NCBI RefSeq assembly: GCF_003337305.1 | Contig: NZ_QPJO01000004.1 | Span: 310,001-374,000, forward strand | Length of the DNA: 64,000 bases | Origin: Winogradskyella arenosi | Lineage (GTDB): Bacteria > Bacteroidota > Bacteroidia > Flavobacteriales > Flavobacteriaceae | Direction: 5' to 3' | In this document: positions 36,927-45,114 of the stretch, one piece after another | Numbering within the stretch: position 1 is the stretch's first letter | Layout: every line of letters starts with the position of its first letter | Notes under the pieces: model-generated | Database searches by the model: none | Told to the model about the DNA's origin: nothing | Seen by the model: only the letters and a program-made list of their open reading frames with translations | Program-made: the position numbers and the translations under genes

Positions 36927-37508
36927 TTAAAGACCTTCTTTATTTAACCACTGAGGTGCAGGTAAAGGTTGGTAATTATTCATTTTTTCTAATAGGCCTT
37001 CAATTGTACTATCGATAACGACCGCATCTAAATTTTCTTGTTTTAGAAAGCCACGCTCCACCATCATTTTACTTTGAGCAATAAGCGCATCATAATAGCC
37101 ATTGCTATTTAAAATACCTATTGGCTTTGTATGCAAGCCTAATTGTCCCCAGGTGGTAATTTCAAAAAACTCATCCATAGTCCCAAATCCTCCTGGAATA
37201 ATGATAAACCCATCACTTTTGTCGTACATAATAACCTTACGGTCATGCATATTATCGGTGATAATTAATTCTGAAAGGCCTGTATGCACAATCTCCTTTG
37301 TTTTTAAGAAATTAGGAATAATACCTATAACGTCACCTTTTGCATTTAAAGCGCCTTCGGCCACCTTTCCCATAAGTCCAATTTTGGCAGCACCATACAC
37401 CAAGGCCATTCCTTTTTGAGCTATAGTTTGACCTAATTGAACGGCTTCATTTATAATTTGGGGATCATTACCATCACTACTTCCACAAAAAACAGCTATA
37501 CTTTTCAT
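36927..37508 (-). CDS. LOG family protein (TIGR00730 type)
   Basis: 193 aa Rossmann-fold protein of the lysine decarboxylase-like/LOG family, whose studied members release the base from nucleoside monophosphates, including cytokinin ribotides. The motif PGGFGTMDEFFEITTW (about 107-122) carries the PGGxGTxxE signature, with Arg in MHDRKVIMYDKSDGF before it and FCGSS at the N-terminus. One base separates its start from the end of prmC. Whether the substrate is a cytokinin precursor or AMP cannot be told. Confidence 0.88.
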   Translation of the reverse strand: MKSIAVFCGSSDGNDPQIINEAVQLGQTIAQKGMALVYGAAKIGLMGKVAEGALNAKGDVIGIIPNFLKTKEIVHTGLSELIITDNMHDRKVIMYDKSDGFIIIPGGFGTMDEFFEITTWGQLGLHTKPIGILNSNGYYDALIAQSKMMVERGFLKQENLDAVVIDSTIEGLLEKMNNYQPLPAPQWLNKEGL

Positions 37509-37509
37509 A

Positions 37510-38376
37510 TTATACTTTTAGTCCTTTAAGCATTCTATCGTTTCCACTAAAATCTTTCAGTAAAACTACATTTTCAAATTCAGTTTCTTTTAATAAGGCT
37601 TTAGTTTCTTCGCCTAGATATTGGTTAATTTCAAAATACAGCGCGCCTTTAGATTTTAATTTCTGAAGGGCGAAATTAGTAATAGCTTTGTAAAACACCA
37701 AAGGATTATCATCTTCTACAAACAACGCTAAATGAGGTTCATTTTCTAAGACGTTAGGCTGAATTTCTACTTTCTCTAAAACTCTTACATAGGGCGGATT
37801 AGACACAATGACATCAAAACTGATTTCTGAGGCCCAAGCCGCGTTGGTAGCATCATCTAAAATACTTGCTTCTACCCAAGTGATCTCTACCTTATGCTGT
37901 TCTGCGTTTTGTTTGGCCACCGCTAAAGCGTTTGAACTTACATCCAAAGCGTAAACTTGAGCATTGGGCAAATTTTTAGCTAATGAAATGGCGATACAGC
38001 CCGAGCCTGTTCCGATGTCTAATATTTTTAGGTTTTTAGCATCTGAAGCATGAGCCTTTATTATTAAATCTACCAACTCTTCAGTTTCTGGTCGTGGAAT
38101 TAATACATTTTCATTCACCTTGAAGTTAAGGCCGTAAAATTCGGTTTCCCCTAGCAGGTACTGTATAGGCTTCTGTTGCTTTAAATGCTCTAAGGCCGTT
38201 ATAAAAAGCGTCATTTCATCTTTGGTAATGGTAAATTCTGGTTCTAAGCTGAGTTGAATTCTTGGCACGTTTAAATAATGTTCTGTGCACATATAGAAAA
38301 AACTGCCCACTTCTTGCGTCCCATAAATGGCATCTAATTCGTTATGAAAAATACCTTTAAGCTCTAATAATTTCAT
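37510..38376 (-). CDS. prmC: Release factor glutamine methyltransferase
   Basis: 288 aa from ATG at 38376, just after the acetyltransferase stop at 38379; a longer frame would overlap that gene. Methylates the Gln of the GGQ motif in peptide-chain release factors. SAM motif I is ILDIGTGSGCIAISLAK; the catalytic NPPY occurs in DVIVSNPPYVRVLE. The N-terminal five-helix release-factor-binding domain is present (LKGIFHNELDAIYGTQEV, QYLLGETEFYGLNFKVNENV). It lies in a tight run with the acetyltransferase and the LOG gene. Confidence 0.94.
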   Translation of the reverse strand: MKLLELKGIFHNELDAIYGTQEVGSFFYMCTEHYLNVPRIQLSLEPEFTITKDEMTLFITALEHLKQQKPIQYLLGETEFYGLNFKVNENVLIPRPETEELVDLIIKAHASDAKNLKILDIGTGSGCIAISLAKNLPNAQVYALDVSSNALAVAKQNAEQHKVEITWVEASILDDATNAAWASEISFDVIVSNPPYVRVLEKVEIQPNVLENEPHLALFVEDDNPLVFYKAITNFALQKLKSKGALYFEINQYLGEETKALLKETEFENVVLLKDFSGNDRMLKGLKV

Positions 38377-38378
38377 CT

Positions 38379-38870
38379 TTACAACGCTTTTAACATCCAT
38401 ACGGTACATGAATAATGTCCGGTGTTCCCCATTGGTTTTTCTAACGGTTTAAAACCGACTTTCTTATAAAGTTTCCTCGCGTCCTCCATATAAGGTAAGG
38501 TTTCTAAGTAACACTGCTCAAACCCTGCTTGTTTTGCAAAATTGAGACATGTTTCCATCATTTGGCTCCCTAGTCCTTTGCCTCTCGCCTCAGGCATAAA
38601 ATACATTTTTTGTAATTCGCATACCTTTCCTTCATAGTTTTCTAAAGGTGCTATTCCGGCTCCACCAATAATCTCATCGTTATGTGCCACCACAAAATAA
38701 GCTTTATTGGCCTCATTATAAGTTTCCGTCATACAATCTAAAGCCGCATCTTCATAAGCTGTCCCTACTTTAGGCACGCCCATTTCTATTAAAACACTCC
38801 GAATGGCTTTGGCAATCTTAGGATTATCCTTCGCTTCAATTTCTCGAATAACAATAGTATCTTTACGCAC
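38379..38870 (-). CDS. GNAT family N-acetyltransferase
   Basis: 163 aa. The acetyl-CoA motif A is LQKMYFMPEARGKGLGSQMM (about 88-107), with the preceding VVAHNDEIIGGAGIAPL strand and the C-terminal AGFEQCYLETLPYMEDARKL. Substrate is unknown. It is the first gene of the minus-strand run prmC-LOG-hypothetical-ligA and is divergent from the LEA-type gene, with 62 bases between them. Confidence 0.85.
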   Translation of the reverse strand: MRKDTIVIREIEAKDNPKIAKAIRSVLIEMGVPKVGTAYEDAALDCMTETYNEANKAYFVVAHNDEIIGGAGIAPLENYEGKVCELQKMYFMPEARGKGLGSQMMETCLNFAKQAGFEQCYLETLPYMEDARKLYKKVGFKPLEKPMGNTGHYSCTVWMLKAL

Positions 38871-38932
38871 TAAACTTTAATTTTTAAGGCTGAATTATTT
38901 TCGGCGAGAAAGATACATATAAAAAGAATTTT

Positions 38933-39391
38933 ATGCTGAAAAGAGTCTTAATGTTTTCCCTATTTTTTACACTATTGGTCAGTTGTTCTTTCACTAAAAA
39001 GCCCGAATTTGTTAGGTTAGAGAACATTGAAGTCATTGACTCTAATTCTAAACAGATCACCATTAGAGCGGAAGCCCTATTTTTAAATAAGAATGATGTT
39101 GGTGGCACCTTAAAAACGGACGACCTAAAAGTCTACCTTAATGATTTAGAATTAGCTTCGGTTATTTCTGATGAATTTGATGTGCCAAGAAAAGAAAAAT
39201 TCACCATTCCGCTAACCGTAAAGGTGGCCACCGAAAGCATAATGAACGATAAAAATTTGGGCAGTCTCCTTGGAAGCCTACTCACTCAAAGCTTACAACT
39301 GCATTATAAAGGCGCTATTAAATATAAAATTTTGGGTTACTCCTCTACCTATACGTTAGATGAAATTCAAGATGTAAAAATAAAATTTTAA
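38933..39391 (+). CDS. LEA type 2 family lipoprotein
   Basis: 152 aa. The signal MLKRVLMFSLFFTLLVSC ends in a lipobox Cys18. The mature part is a single beta-sandwich of the LEA_2/WHy type (VRLENIEVIDSNSKQITIRA, FLNKNDVGGTLKTDDLKVYL, PLTVKV). Such proteins occur in bacteria and plants with no established catalytic role. It is 2 bases upstream of ribD and opens the plus-strand operon. Confidence 0.75.
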   Translation: MLKRVLMFSLFFTLLVSCSFTKKPEFVRLENIEVIDSNSKQITIRAEALFLNKNDVGGTLKTDDLKVYLNDLELASVISDEFDVPRKEKFTIPLTVKVATESIMNDKNLGSLLGSLLTQSLQLHYKGAIKYKILGYSSTYTLDEIQDVKIKF

Positions 39392-39393
39392 GA

Positions 39394-40446
39394 TTGACTT
39401 CTCACGACACTTACATTAAACGTTGCTTACAAATTGCTAAAAATGGCTTAGGCAGTACGAGGCCCAACCCTATGGTAGGTGCTGTTATTGTTTACAAAGA
39501 CCAGATTATTAGTGAAGGATTTACCAGTGCTTATGGAGGCAACCATGCCGAAGTAAACGCAATTAACGCCGTAAAAGACCCTTCACTTTTAGAAAAAAGT
39601 ACGATTTACGTCACCTTAGAACCTTGTAGCCATTTTGGAAAAACACCACCTTGTAGCGATTTAATTATAGCCCGTAAAATTCCAAATGTCGTTATTGGTT
39701 GTGTGGATGATAATCCGGAAGTGGCCGGAAAAGGCATTGCAAGCCTAAAAGCTGCAGGTTGCCATGTCACCGTGGGTGTTTTAGAAGCGGAATGCAAGGA
39801 ACACCACAAGCGTTTTTTTAGCATCCATCAAAAACAACGGCCTTATATTATTTTAAAATGGGCCGAAACACAGGATGGCTTTATAGCGCCTAAATCACGA
39901 AACGAACAGAAACCAGTTTGGATTACAAATAAGTACTCTCGTCAGCTTGTGCATAAATGGCGTGCCGAAGAGCAAGCCATTTTAGTAGGGACACAAACCG
40001 TGATAGAAGACAATCCTAGCTTAACCGTTAGAGATTGGTCCGGAGCCAACCCCATTAGAATTGTTTTAGATAAAGATTTTAAATTAGCTCCTGAAGCTAA
40101 CATTTTTAATACCGACGCAGAAACCCTTGTTATTGGAGGTGCAAACCATGAGCTTGAAGATGCATTACCGTCTAACGTCTCTATAGATTGGAGCTTAAAA
40201 CAGGACATTGCGAAACAAATCTGTGCGGTTTTATACCAGCGTAATATAAATTCTGTCATTATTGAAGGTGGCGCTCAAACGCTACAAACCTTTATAGACG
40301 AAAACCTTTGGGACAAAGCCAGAGTCTTTATAGGACCGTCGCAATTTAATGAAGGTGTAAAAGCGCCTAAGCTCAACGGGCTTTTAGTTTCAGAACAGTC
40401 TATTTTAGACGATACGCTAAAGATTTTCAAACCAAAATCTAAATAA
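39394..40446 (+). CDS. ribD: Bifunctional riboflavin biosynthesis deaminase/reductase
   Basis: 350 aa from a TTG start 2 bases after the lipoprotein gene. The deaminase half (about 1-145) has the zinc site HAE (GGNHAEVNAI) and PCSHFGKTPPCSD. The reductase half (about 146-350) has RPYIILKWAETQDGFIAP and an NADPH-binding IIEGGAQTLQTFI. It makes 5-amino-6-ribitylamino-uracil phosphate for flavin synthesis. The phosphatase needed next in the pathway is unidentified in many bacteria; an HAD protein follows, but a link is only inference. Confidence 0.94.
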   Translation: MTSHDTYIKRCLQIAKNGLGSTRPNPMVGAVIVYKDQIISEGFTSAYGGNHAEVNAINAVKDPSLLEKSTIYVTLEPCSHFGKTPPCSDLIIARKIPNVVIGCVDDNPEVAGKGIASLKAAGCHVTVGVLEAECKEHHKRFFSIHQKQRPYIILKWAETQDGFIAPKSRNEQKPVWITNKYSRQLVHKWRAEEQAILVGTQTVIEDNPSLTVRDWSGANPIRIVLDKDFKLAPEANIFNTDAETLVIGGANHELEDALPSNVSIDWSLKQDIAKQICAVLYQRNINSVIIEGGAQTLQTFIDENLWDKARVFIGPSQFNEGVKAPKLNGLLVSEQSILDDTLKIFKPKSK

Positions 40447-40491
40447 CCAATTAACACAATTAACACCCCGTATATTAAAGGGAAACTACTT

Positions 40492-41103
40492 ATGATTAAA
40501 ACACTAATTTTCGATTTTGGCGATGTCTTTATCAACCTAGATAAACAAGGCGCTTTACAAAATGCTTTAAACGTTTTTCAACTTAAAGCCTTAGATGCAG
40601 AAATAAACGCAACCAATGAATGCTATGAAATGGGAAAAATGTCTACCGAAGCATTTATACAGTTTTATAAAACAAGGTTTCCGCATTTAGATGAACAAAA
40701 ACTTGTAGAGGTATGGAATTCTATCCTTAAAGATTTTCCGGAACATCGTTTAGAGTTTATTCAGAATTTAGCACAACAAAAGCAATATAAGCTGATTTTG
40801 TTAAGCAATACCAATCACTTACATATTGATGCTGTAAAAGCTAGTGTACCATTTTTTAAAGCCTTTAAAAATTGCTTTGATGTCTTTTATTTATCGCAAG
40901 AAATTCAATTTAGAAAACCTAATGCCGATATTTTTGAATTTGTTCTAAAGGAAAACAATCTGATAGCCGAAGAATGTCTTTTTATAGACGATACTAAAGC
41001 GAATACAGATACGGCGGAACGCCTCGGTTTTCATACCTGGAATATTGATGAAACCCAAGAAGATGTTGTCACACTTTTTGAAACTAAAAAGGACCTCTTT
41101 TGA
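40492..41103 (+). CDS. HAD-IA family hydrolase
   Basis: 203 aa. HAD motifs: FDFGDVFINLD with the first Asp of the nucleophile site at residue 8 and Gly between it and the next Asp, LLSNTNHLHID (motif II), FRKPNADIF (Lys of motif III) and FIDDTKANTDTAERLG (motif IV). The second Asp in motif I (DFGD) is in place, so it is probably an active phosphatase. It overlaps the next gene by 4 bases. It could act in the ribD pathway but the sequence does not decide this. Confidence 0.85.
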   Translation: MIKTLIFDFGDVFINLDKQGALQNALNVFQLKALDAEINATNECYEMGKMSTEAFIQFYKTRFPHLDEQKLVEVWNSILKDFPEHRLEFIQNLAQQKQYKLILLSNTNHLHIDAVKASVPFFKAFKNCFDVFYLSQEIQFRKPNADIFEFVLKENNLIAEECLFIDDTKANTDTAERLGFHTWNIDETQEDVVTLFETKKDLF

Positions 41104-41951
41104 TTTACTTACTTATAAGCATCCTATCCTCTACAGCCATTTTTGTGCTTTTTAAGCTCTTAAAGAAATTTAATATAGATACACTTCAAGTTATCGTTGT
41201 AAATTATTTTATAGCTTTCTTTTGTGGGGTGCTATATTATGATGGCGAGGTAAATCCATCTGAGATTGTACAATCTAGTTGGTTTATCGCGGCTATAATG
41301 CTCGGGTTCTTGTTTATAGCCATCTTTAATGTTATGGCGTTAACGGCTCAAAAAAATGGATTATCTGTAGCCTCAGTGTCGAGTAAAATGAGTGTGATTA
41401 TCCCTATTATTTTTGGTATAATTGTTTTTAATGAAAGTATTGGAGCGCAAAAAATTATAGGGATTCTTATCGCTTTAGTCGCGGTCTTTCTCACTTCCCT
41501 TAAAGAAAAAGGAAACGTCGTCTTAAAACAGTCTATCTATTTGCCCTTGATTTTGTTTTTTGGATCTGGAACTATAGATACCTCAATCAATTATTTTGCG
41601 CCAGATGATCAAATCCCGCTGTTTTCAGCAACGATATTCGCCATGGCAGCCCTAATCGGCGTTTTGCTTCTAAGTTTTAGAGCCTTAAAACCAAAAAATA
41701 GCCTTACACTTAAAGCTATCCCTTTTGGGGTTACCTTAGGGATTGTAAATTATGGCTCCATTCACTTTTTGTTAATGGCCTTACGCGTAGAAAACACAGA
41801 AAGCTCTACCCTATTTACAGTAAACCATATTGCGATATTAGCACTCTCTACTATAATAGGGCTCCTTTTCTTTAAAGAACAAATTTCAATAAAAAACTGG
41901 ATAGGTATAGTCCTAGCCTTAATAGCCATCTTATTAGTTACTTTAGCATAA
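41100..41951 (+). CDS. DMT/EamA-type transporter
   Basis: 283 aa with ten hydrophobic helices in two EamA-like halves (first half about 1-140, second about 145-283). The second half ends with GIVLALIAILLVTLA and contains FKEQISIKNWIGI, typical for drug/metabolite exporters. It starts with a TTG overlapping the HAD gene's stop and its stop overlaps the ATG of yigZ by one base, so three genes are translationally coupled. Substrate unknown. Confidence 0.82.
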   Translation: MIYLLISILSSTAIFVLFKLLKKFNIDTLQVIVVNYFIAFFCGVLYYDGEVNPSEIVQSSWFIAAIMLGFLFIAIFNVMALTAQKNGLSVASVSSKMSVIIPIIFGIIVFNESIGAQKIIGILIALVAVFLTSLKEKGNVVLKQSIYLPLILFFGSGTIDTSINYFAPDDQIPLFSATIFAMAALIGVLLLSFRALKPKNSLTLKAIPFGVTLGIVNYGSIHFLLMALRVENTESSTLFTVNHIAILALSTIIGLLFFKEQISIKNWIGIVLALIAILLVTLA

Positions 41952-42556
41952 TGGAAAACGATTTATACAAAACCATAAAAGCACCGGCTCAAGGTGAATT
42001 ATTTAAGGATAAAAACAGTAAGTTTTATGGCTTTGCTTTTCCTGTTACTCATGAAGACCATGTTAAAACGCATTTAGAAGCCATAAAAAAGGAACACTAT
42101 GCGGCTAGGCATTGGTGCTACGCCTACCAAATCGGCATAGAAACCCTTCATTATAGAGCTAATGACGATGGCGAACCCAACAATTCTGCTGGAATGCCAA
42201 TTTATGGGCAACTCCAATCCTTTGAAGTCACCAATACACTAATTATCGTTGTGCGGTATTATGGCGGTGTAAAACTTGGTGTTGGCGGTTTAATTAATGC
42301 TTATAGAACAAGTGCGCAATTAACTTTAGAAGCGTGCGAAATTGTAGAACGCACCATTAACTCCTCTTATCAACTCCAATTTGAGTATAAAAACATGAGC
42401 AAAGTGATGCGTATTTTAAAAGAAAATGACGTGCAAATCACCAATCAAATTTTAGAACTTGATTGTTTATTAGAAATATCAGTTAGAAAAAATCACAGTG
42501 AAAAAATATTTGAACTTTTTTCACATTTTTTTGGTGTTGAAATTAAGACTTTATAA
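41951..42556 (+). CDS. YigZ/IMPACT family protein
   Basis: 201 aa. The UPF0029/IMPACT domain is present: KFYGFAFPVTHEDHVKTHLE, AARHWCYAYQIG, DDGEPNNSAGMPIYGQL (the conserved DGEP.GTAG.P region) and VVRYYGGVKLGVGGLINAY. A small ferredoxin-like C-terminal domain follows. Eukaryotic IMPACT modulates GCN2; the bacterial role is not established. The stop overlaps the tail of the convergent thioesterase gene by 6 bases. Confidence 0.88.
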   Translation: MENDLYKTIKAPAQGELFKDKNSKFYGFAFPVTHEDHVKTHLEAIKKEHYAARHWCYAYQIGIETLHYRANDDGEPNNSAGMPIYGQLQSFEVTNTLIIVVRYYGGVKLGVGGLINAYRTSAQLTLEACEIVERTINSSYQLQFEYKNMSKVMRILKENDVQITNQILELDCLLEISVRKNHSEKIFELFSHFFGVEIKTL

Positions 42557-42958
42557 GGTGTAATTTTCAAGTTTTTCTAAGAGATATTTTGGACATCGTG
42601 TTGGTCGATTTCGTTCCATATCTACAAAAGCCAAAACGGTGTTTCCGGTGACTAATAAGACGTCAGATTCGTTATAGATTTCGTAGAAAAATTCTATCGA
42701 TGCAGTGGGCATTTTTTTAAGCATGGTCTTCACCGTAAGAACATCATCATAGCGTGCAGAATTCTTGTAATTTATAGATAATGAAACAACAGGCAGCATA
42801 ATTCCATCATCCTCCATACCTTTATAACTAAGGCCAAACTCGCGTAACCACTCGGTTCTTCCCACTTCAAAATAGGCCGCATAATTGGCATGATAGACCA
42901 CTCCCATTTGATCTGTTTCGCCGTAACGTACTTTTAATTTAGTTTCATTATAATCCAT
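42551..42958 (-). CDS. Acyl-CoA thioesterase, hotdog fold (YbgC/FadM type)
   Basis: 135 aa from ATG at 42958 (MDYNETKLKVRYGETDQMG); a longer frame to 43012 adds a basic hydrophobic stretch not seen in the family. The active-site Asp lies in RYGETDQMGVVYHANY (D15), with the hotdog helix FEVGRTEWLREFGLSY. Such enzymes hydrolyse acyl-CoA thioesters; chain length is unknown. It overlaps yigZ tail to tail by 6 bases and diverges from dnaA. Confidence 0.88.
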   Translation of the reverse strand: MDYNETKLKVRYGETDQMGVVYHANYAAYFEVGRTEWLREFGLSYKGMEDDGIMLPVVSLSINYKNSARYDDVLTVKTMLKKMPTASIEFFYEIYNESDVLLVTGNTVLAFVDMERNRPTRCPKYLLEKLENYTL

Positions 42959-43070
42959 ATATTTTAGCTTTAATAAGTATAATTTTGTACATTTAAAATG
43001 TTTTTTAAACATGGGAAAAAAATTCTAAAGATTCGACGAAATTAGATTTTTTTTTTAAGAATTTTGTTCA

Positions 43071-43078
43071 CATATTTG
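43071..43078 (+). promoter_or_regulatory. -7 box of dnaA
   Basis: CATATTTG differs from TAnnTTTG at one position. It lies 80 bases before the dnaA ATG and upstream of a terminator-like hairpin. No clear TTTG -33 is present at the usual spacing. Confidence 0.35.
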
Positions 43079-43094
43079 CCCTGTTGAAAACTAC

Positions 43095-43120
43095 AAGAGA
43101 AATCATTTCTCTTTTTTTTT
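43095..43120 (+). terminator. Terminator-like hairpin in the dnaA leader
   Basis: AAGAGAAA (43095-43102) pairs with TTTCTCTT (43106-43113) and is followed by a run of T to 43120. It ends 38 bases before the dnaA ATG, with no plus-strand gene to terminate closer than yigZ; it may act as an attenuator. Confidence 0.5.
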
Positions 43121-43158
43121 ACTAATCTAATTTATCAATAAAAAACTTAAGTTAACGA

Positions 43159-44586
43159 ATGGGGATCACAGCGCAATCTGTATGGAGTAATTGTCTCGCT
43201 TTTATAAAAGATAATATACAACCGCAAGCCTATAAAACTTGGTTTGAACCTATAGATGCTGTCAAACTTTCTGGTAATGCATTGAGTATTCAAGTCCCAA
43301 GTAAATTCTTCTACGAGTGGTTAGAAGAACATTATGTAAAGATTTTAAAAGTATCATTACATAAAGAGCTAGGCGAAGATGCCAAATTGGTCTATGTGAT
43401 CAAAATGGAGAATACCTACGGGAATAAACAACCATTTACAGAGAAGATACCAAGTGCTAATAGATCAGCCTTAAAATCTCAAGATGTAGATGTGCCATTC
43501 AATAACAAAAGCCCTGAGCTTAAAAATCCATTTATAATTCCTGGAATTAGAAATGTTAAGATTGAATCGCAGCTTAACCCGAGCTATAGTTTTGAAAATT
43601 TCTTAGAAGGAGACTCTAACCGATTGGCTAGAAATGCAGGAATTGCTGTAGCCAATAAACCTGGTGGAACCTCTTTTAACCCGCTTCTTATTTTTGGAGG
43701 TGTTGGTCTAGGAAAAACACACTTAGCGCATGCCATTGGGGTAGACATTAAAGACAAATATCCTGAGAAAACAGTACTCTATATTTCTGCTGAAAAATTT
43801 ACGCAACAGTATATAGACTCTGTTAAGAAAAACAATAGAAATGACTTTATTCATTTCTATCAAATTATCGATGTACTGATCATTGATGATGTGCAATTCT
43901 TATCTGGTAAAACAGGTACTCAAGATGTATTCTTTCATATTTTTAATCACCTGCATCAAAACGGGAAGCAAGTTATTTTAACAAGTGACAAGGCTCCTGT
44001 AGATATGCAAGATATTGAACAACGTTTATTATCGCGTTTTAAGTGGGGACTTTCTGCTGAATTGCAAACACCAGACTTTGAAACTAGAGTCTCTATATTA
44101 AAGAACAAACTTTATAGAGATGGTGTTGAAATGCCAGATGACATTATTGATTATGTTGCAAAACATATAAAAAGTAATGTTAGAGAACTTGAAGGTGCTA
44201 TAATTTCGTTAATAGCGCAATCATCTTTCAACAGAAAAGAGATTACAATAAACTTAGCGAAAGATATCGTAGAGAAGTTTGTTAAAAATACTAAACGTGA
44301 AGTCTCTATCGATTACATTCAGAAAGTAGTTTCAGATTACTTCCAAATGGATGTTAATACGCTACAGTCTAAAACAAGAAAACGTCATATTGTTCAGGCA
44401 CGTCAATTAGCTATGTTTTTTGCAAAAAAATATACTAAAGCGTCCTTAGCAAGTATTGGTTCTCAAATAGGACAACGTGATCATGCCACAGTATTACACG
44501 CCTGTAAAACTGTTGACAACCTCTCTTCTACAGACAAACAATTTAGAAAATACGTAGAGGACTTGTCTAAAAAACTAGCCCTTTAA
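43159..44586 (+). CDS. dnaA: Chromosomal replication initiator DnaA
   Basis: 475 aa. Domain I (about 1-85, QSVWSNCLAFIKDNIQPQAY) binds partners; a low-complexity linker follows; domain III is the AAA+ core with Walker A FGGVGLGKTHLAHA (about 176-189), Walker B VLIIDDVQFLSGK and sensor motifs; domain IV recognises DnaA boxes by SIGSQIGQRDHATVLHACKT near the C-terminus. It opens and unwinds the replication origin. No cluster of TTATCCACA boxes is visible in the neighbouring intergenic DNA. The phosphatase gene follows 11 bases downstream. Confidence 0.97.
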   Translation: MGITAQSVWSNCLAFIKDNIQPQAYKTWFEPIDAVKLSGNALSIQVPSKFFYEWLEEHYVKILKVSLHKELGEDAKLVYVIKMENTYGNKQPFTEKIPSANRSALKSQDVDVPFNNKSPELKNPFIIPGIRNVKIESQLNPSYSFENFLEGDSNRLARNAGIAVANKPGGTSFNPLLIFGGVGLGKTHLAHAIGVDIKDKYPEKTVLYISAEKFTQQYIDSVKKNNRNDFIHFYQIIDVLIIDDVQFLSGKTGTQDVFFHIFNHLHQNGKQVILTSDKAPVDMQDIEQRLLSRFKWGLSAELQTPDFETRVSILKNKLYRDGVEMPDDIIDYVAKHIKSNVRELEGAIISLIAQSSFNRKEITINLAKDIVEKFVKNTKREVSIDYIQKVVSDYFQMDVNTLQSKTRKRHIVQARQLAMFFAKKYTKASLASIGSQIGQRDHATVLHACKTVDNLSSTDKQFRKYVEDLSKKLAL

Positions 44587-44597
44587 ACCTAATTATT

Positions 44598-45056
44598 ATG
44601 ACACGTATCTTAATGGTGTGCTTAGGTAATATTTGCCGTTCACCGTTAGCACATGGCATAATGCAAGCGCAATTACCTGAAGATCTATTTTATGTAGATT
44701 ATTCAGGTACTGCAGCTTACCATATTGGTAAATCTCCAGACAAACGCTCTATTGCTGTAGCTCGTAAACACCATATTGATATTAGTGGACAACGTGCCCG
44801 TCAGTTTCAAGTTTCGGATTTCGATACCTTTGATATCATCTATGCTATGGATGATGCTAATTACCACGACATCCTAAAATTAGCTCGTAATACCACCGAC
44901 CAACATAAAGTAAAACTATTTTTAGAGGCCAATAGCAGCATTCAAAATAAAAATGTTCCAGACCCGTATTACGGTGATGAAACGGATTTTGAATATGTGT
45001 TCAATTTAATTAACGACACCTCTAAAATACTTTCTAAAGAATTGATTTCCTTATAG
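44598..45056 (+). CDS. Low-molecular-weight protein tyrosine phosphatase
   Basis: 152 aa. Signature C8-x5-R14 in VCLGNICRSP gives the P-loop nucleophile, and the general acid Asp sits in VPDPYYGDETDF. Such enzymes dephosphorylate tyrosine residues, in bacteria often in polysaccharide export control, but no partner kinase is nearby. It lies 11 bases after dnaA and is probably co-transcribed with it. Confidence 0.9.
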   Translation: MTRILMVCLGNICRSPLAHGIMQAQLPEDLFYVDYSGTAAYHIGKSPDKRSIAVARKHHIDISGQRARQFQVSDFDTFDIIYAMDDANYHDILKLARNTTDQHKVKLFLEANSSIQNKNVPDPYYGDETDFEYVFNLINDTSKILSKELISL

Positions 45057-45114
45057 ATAAGCAGTTTTTACCTCACTTTTTTGTAAATTAGTAGAGAACC
45101 TTAATTCCATTAAG

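Noticed and set aside
43013-43158. Replication origin next to dnaA
   Set aside because: No cluster of DnaA boxes (TTATCCACA-like) is visible in this short gap, and in Bacteroidota dnaA need not lie at the origin.
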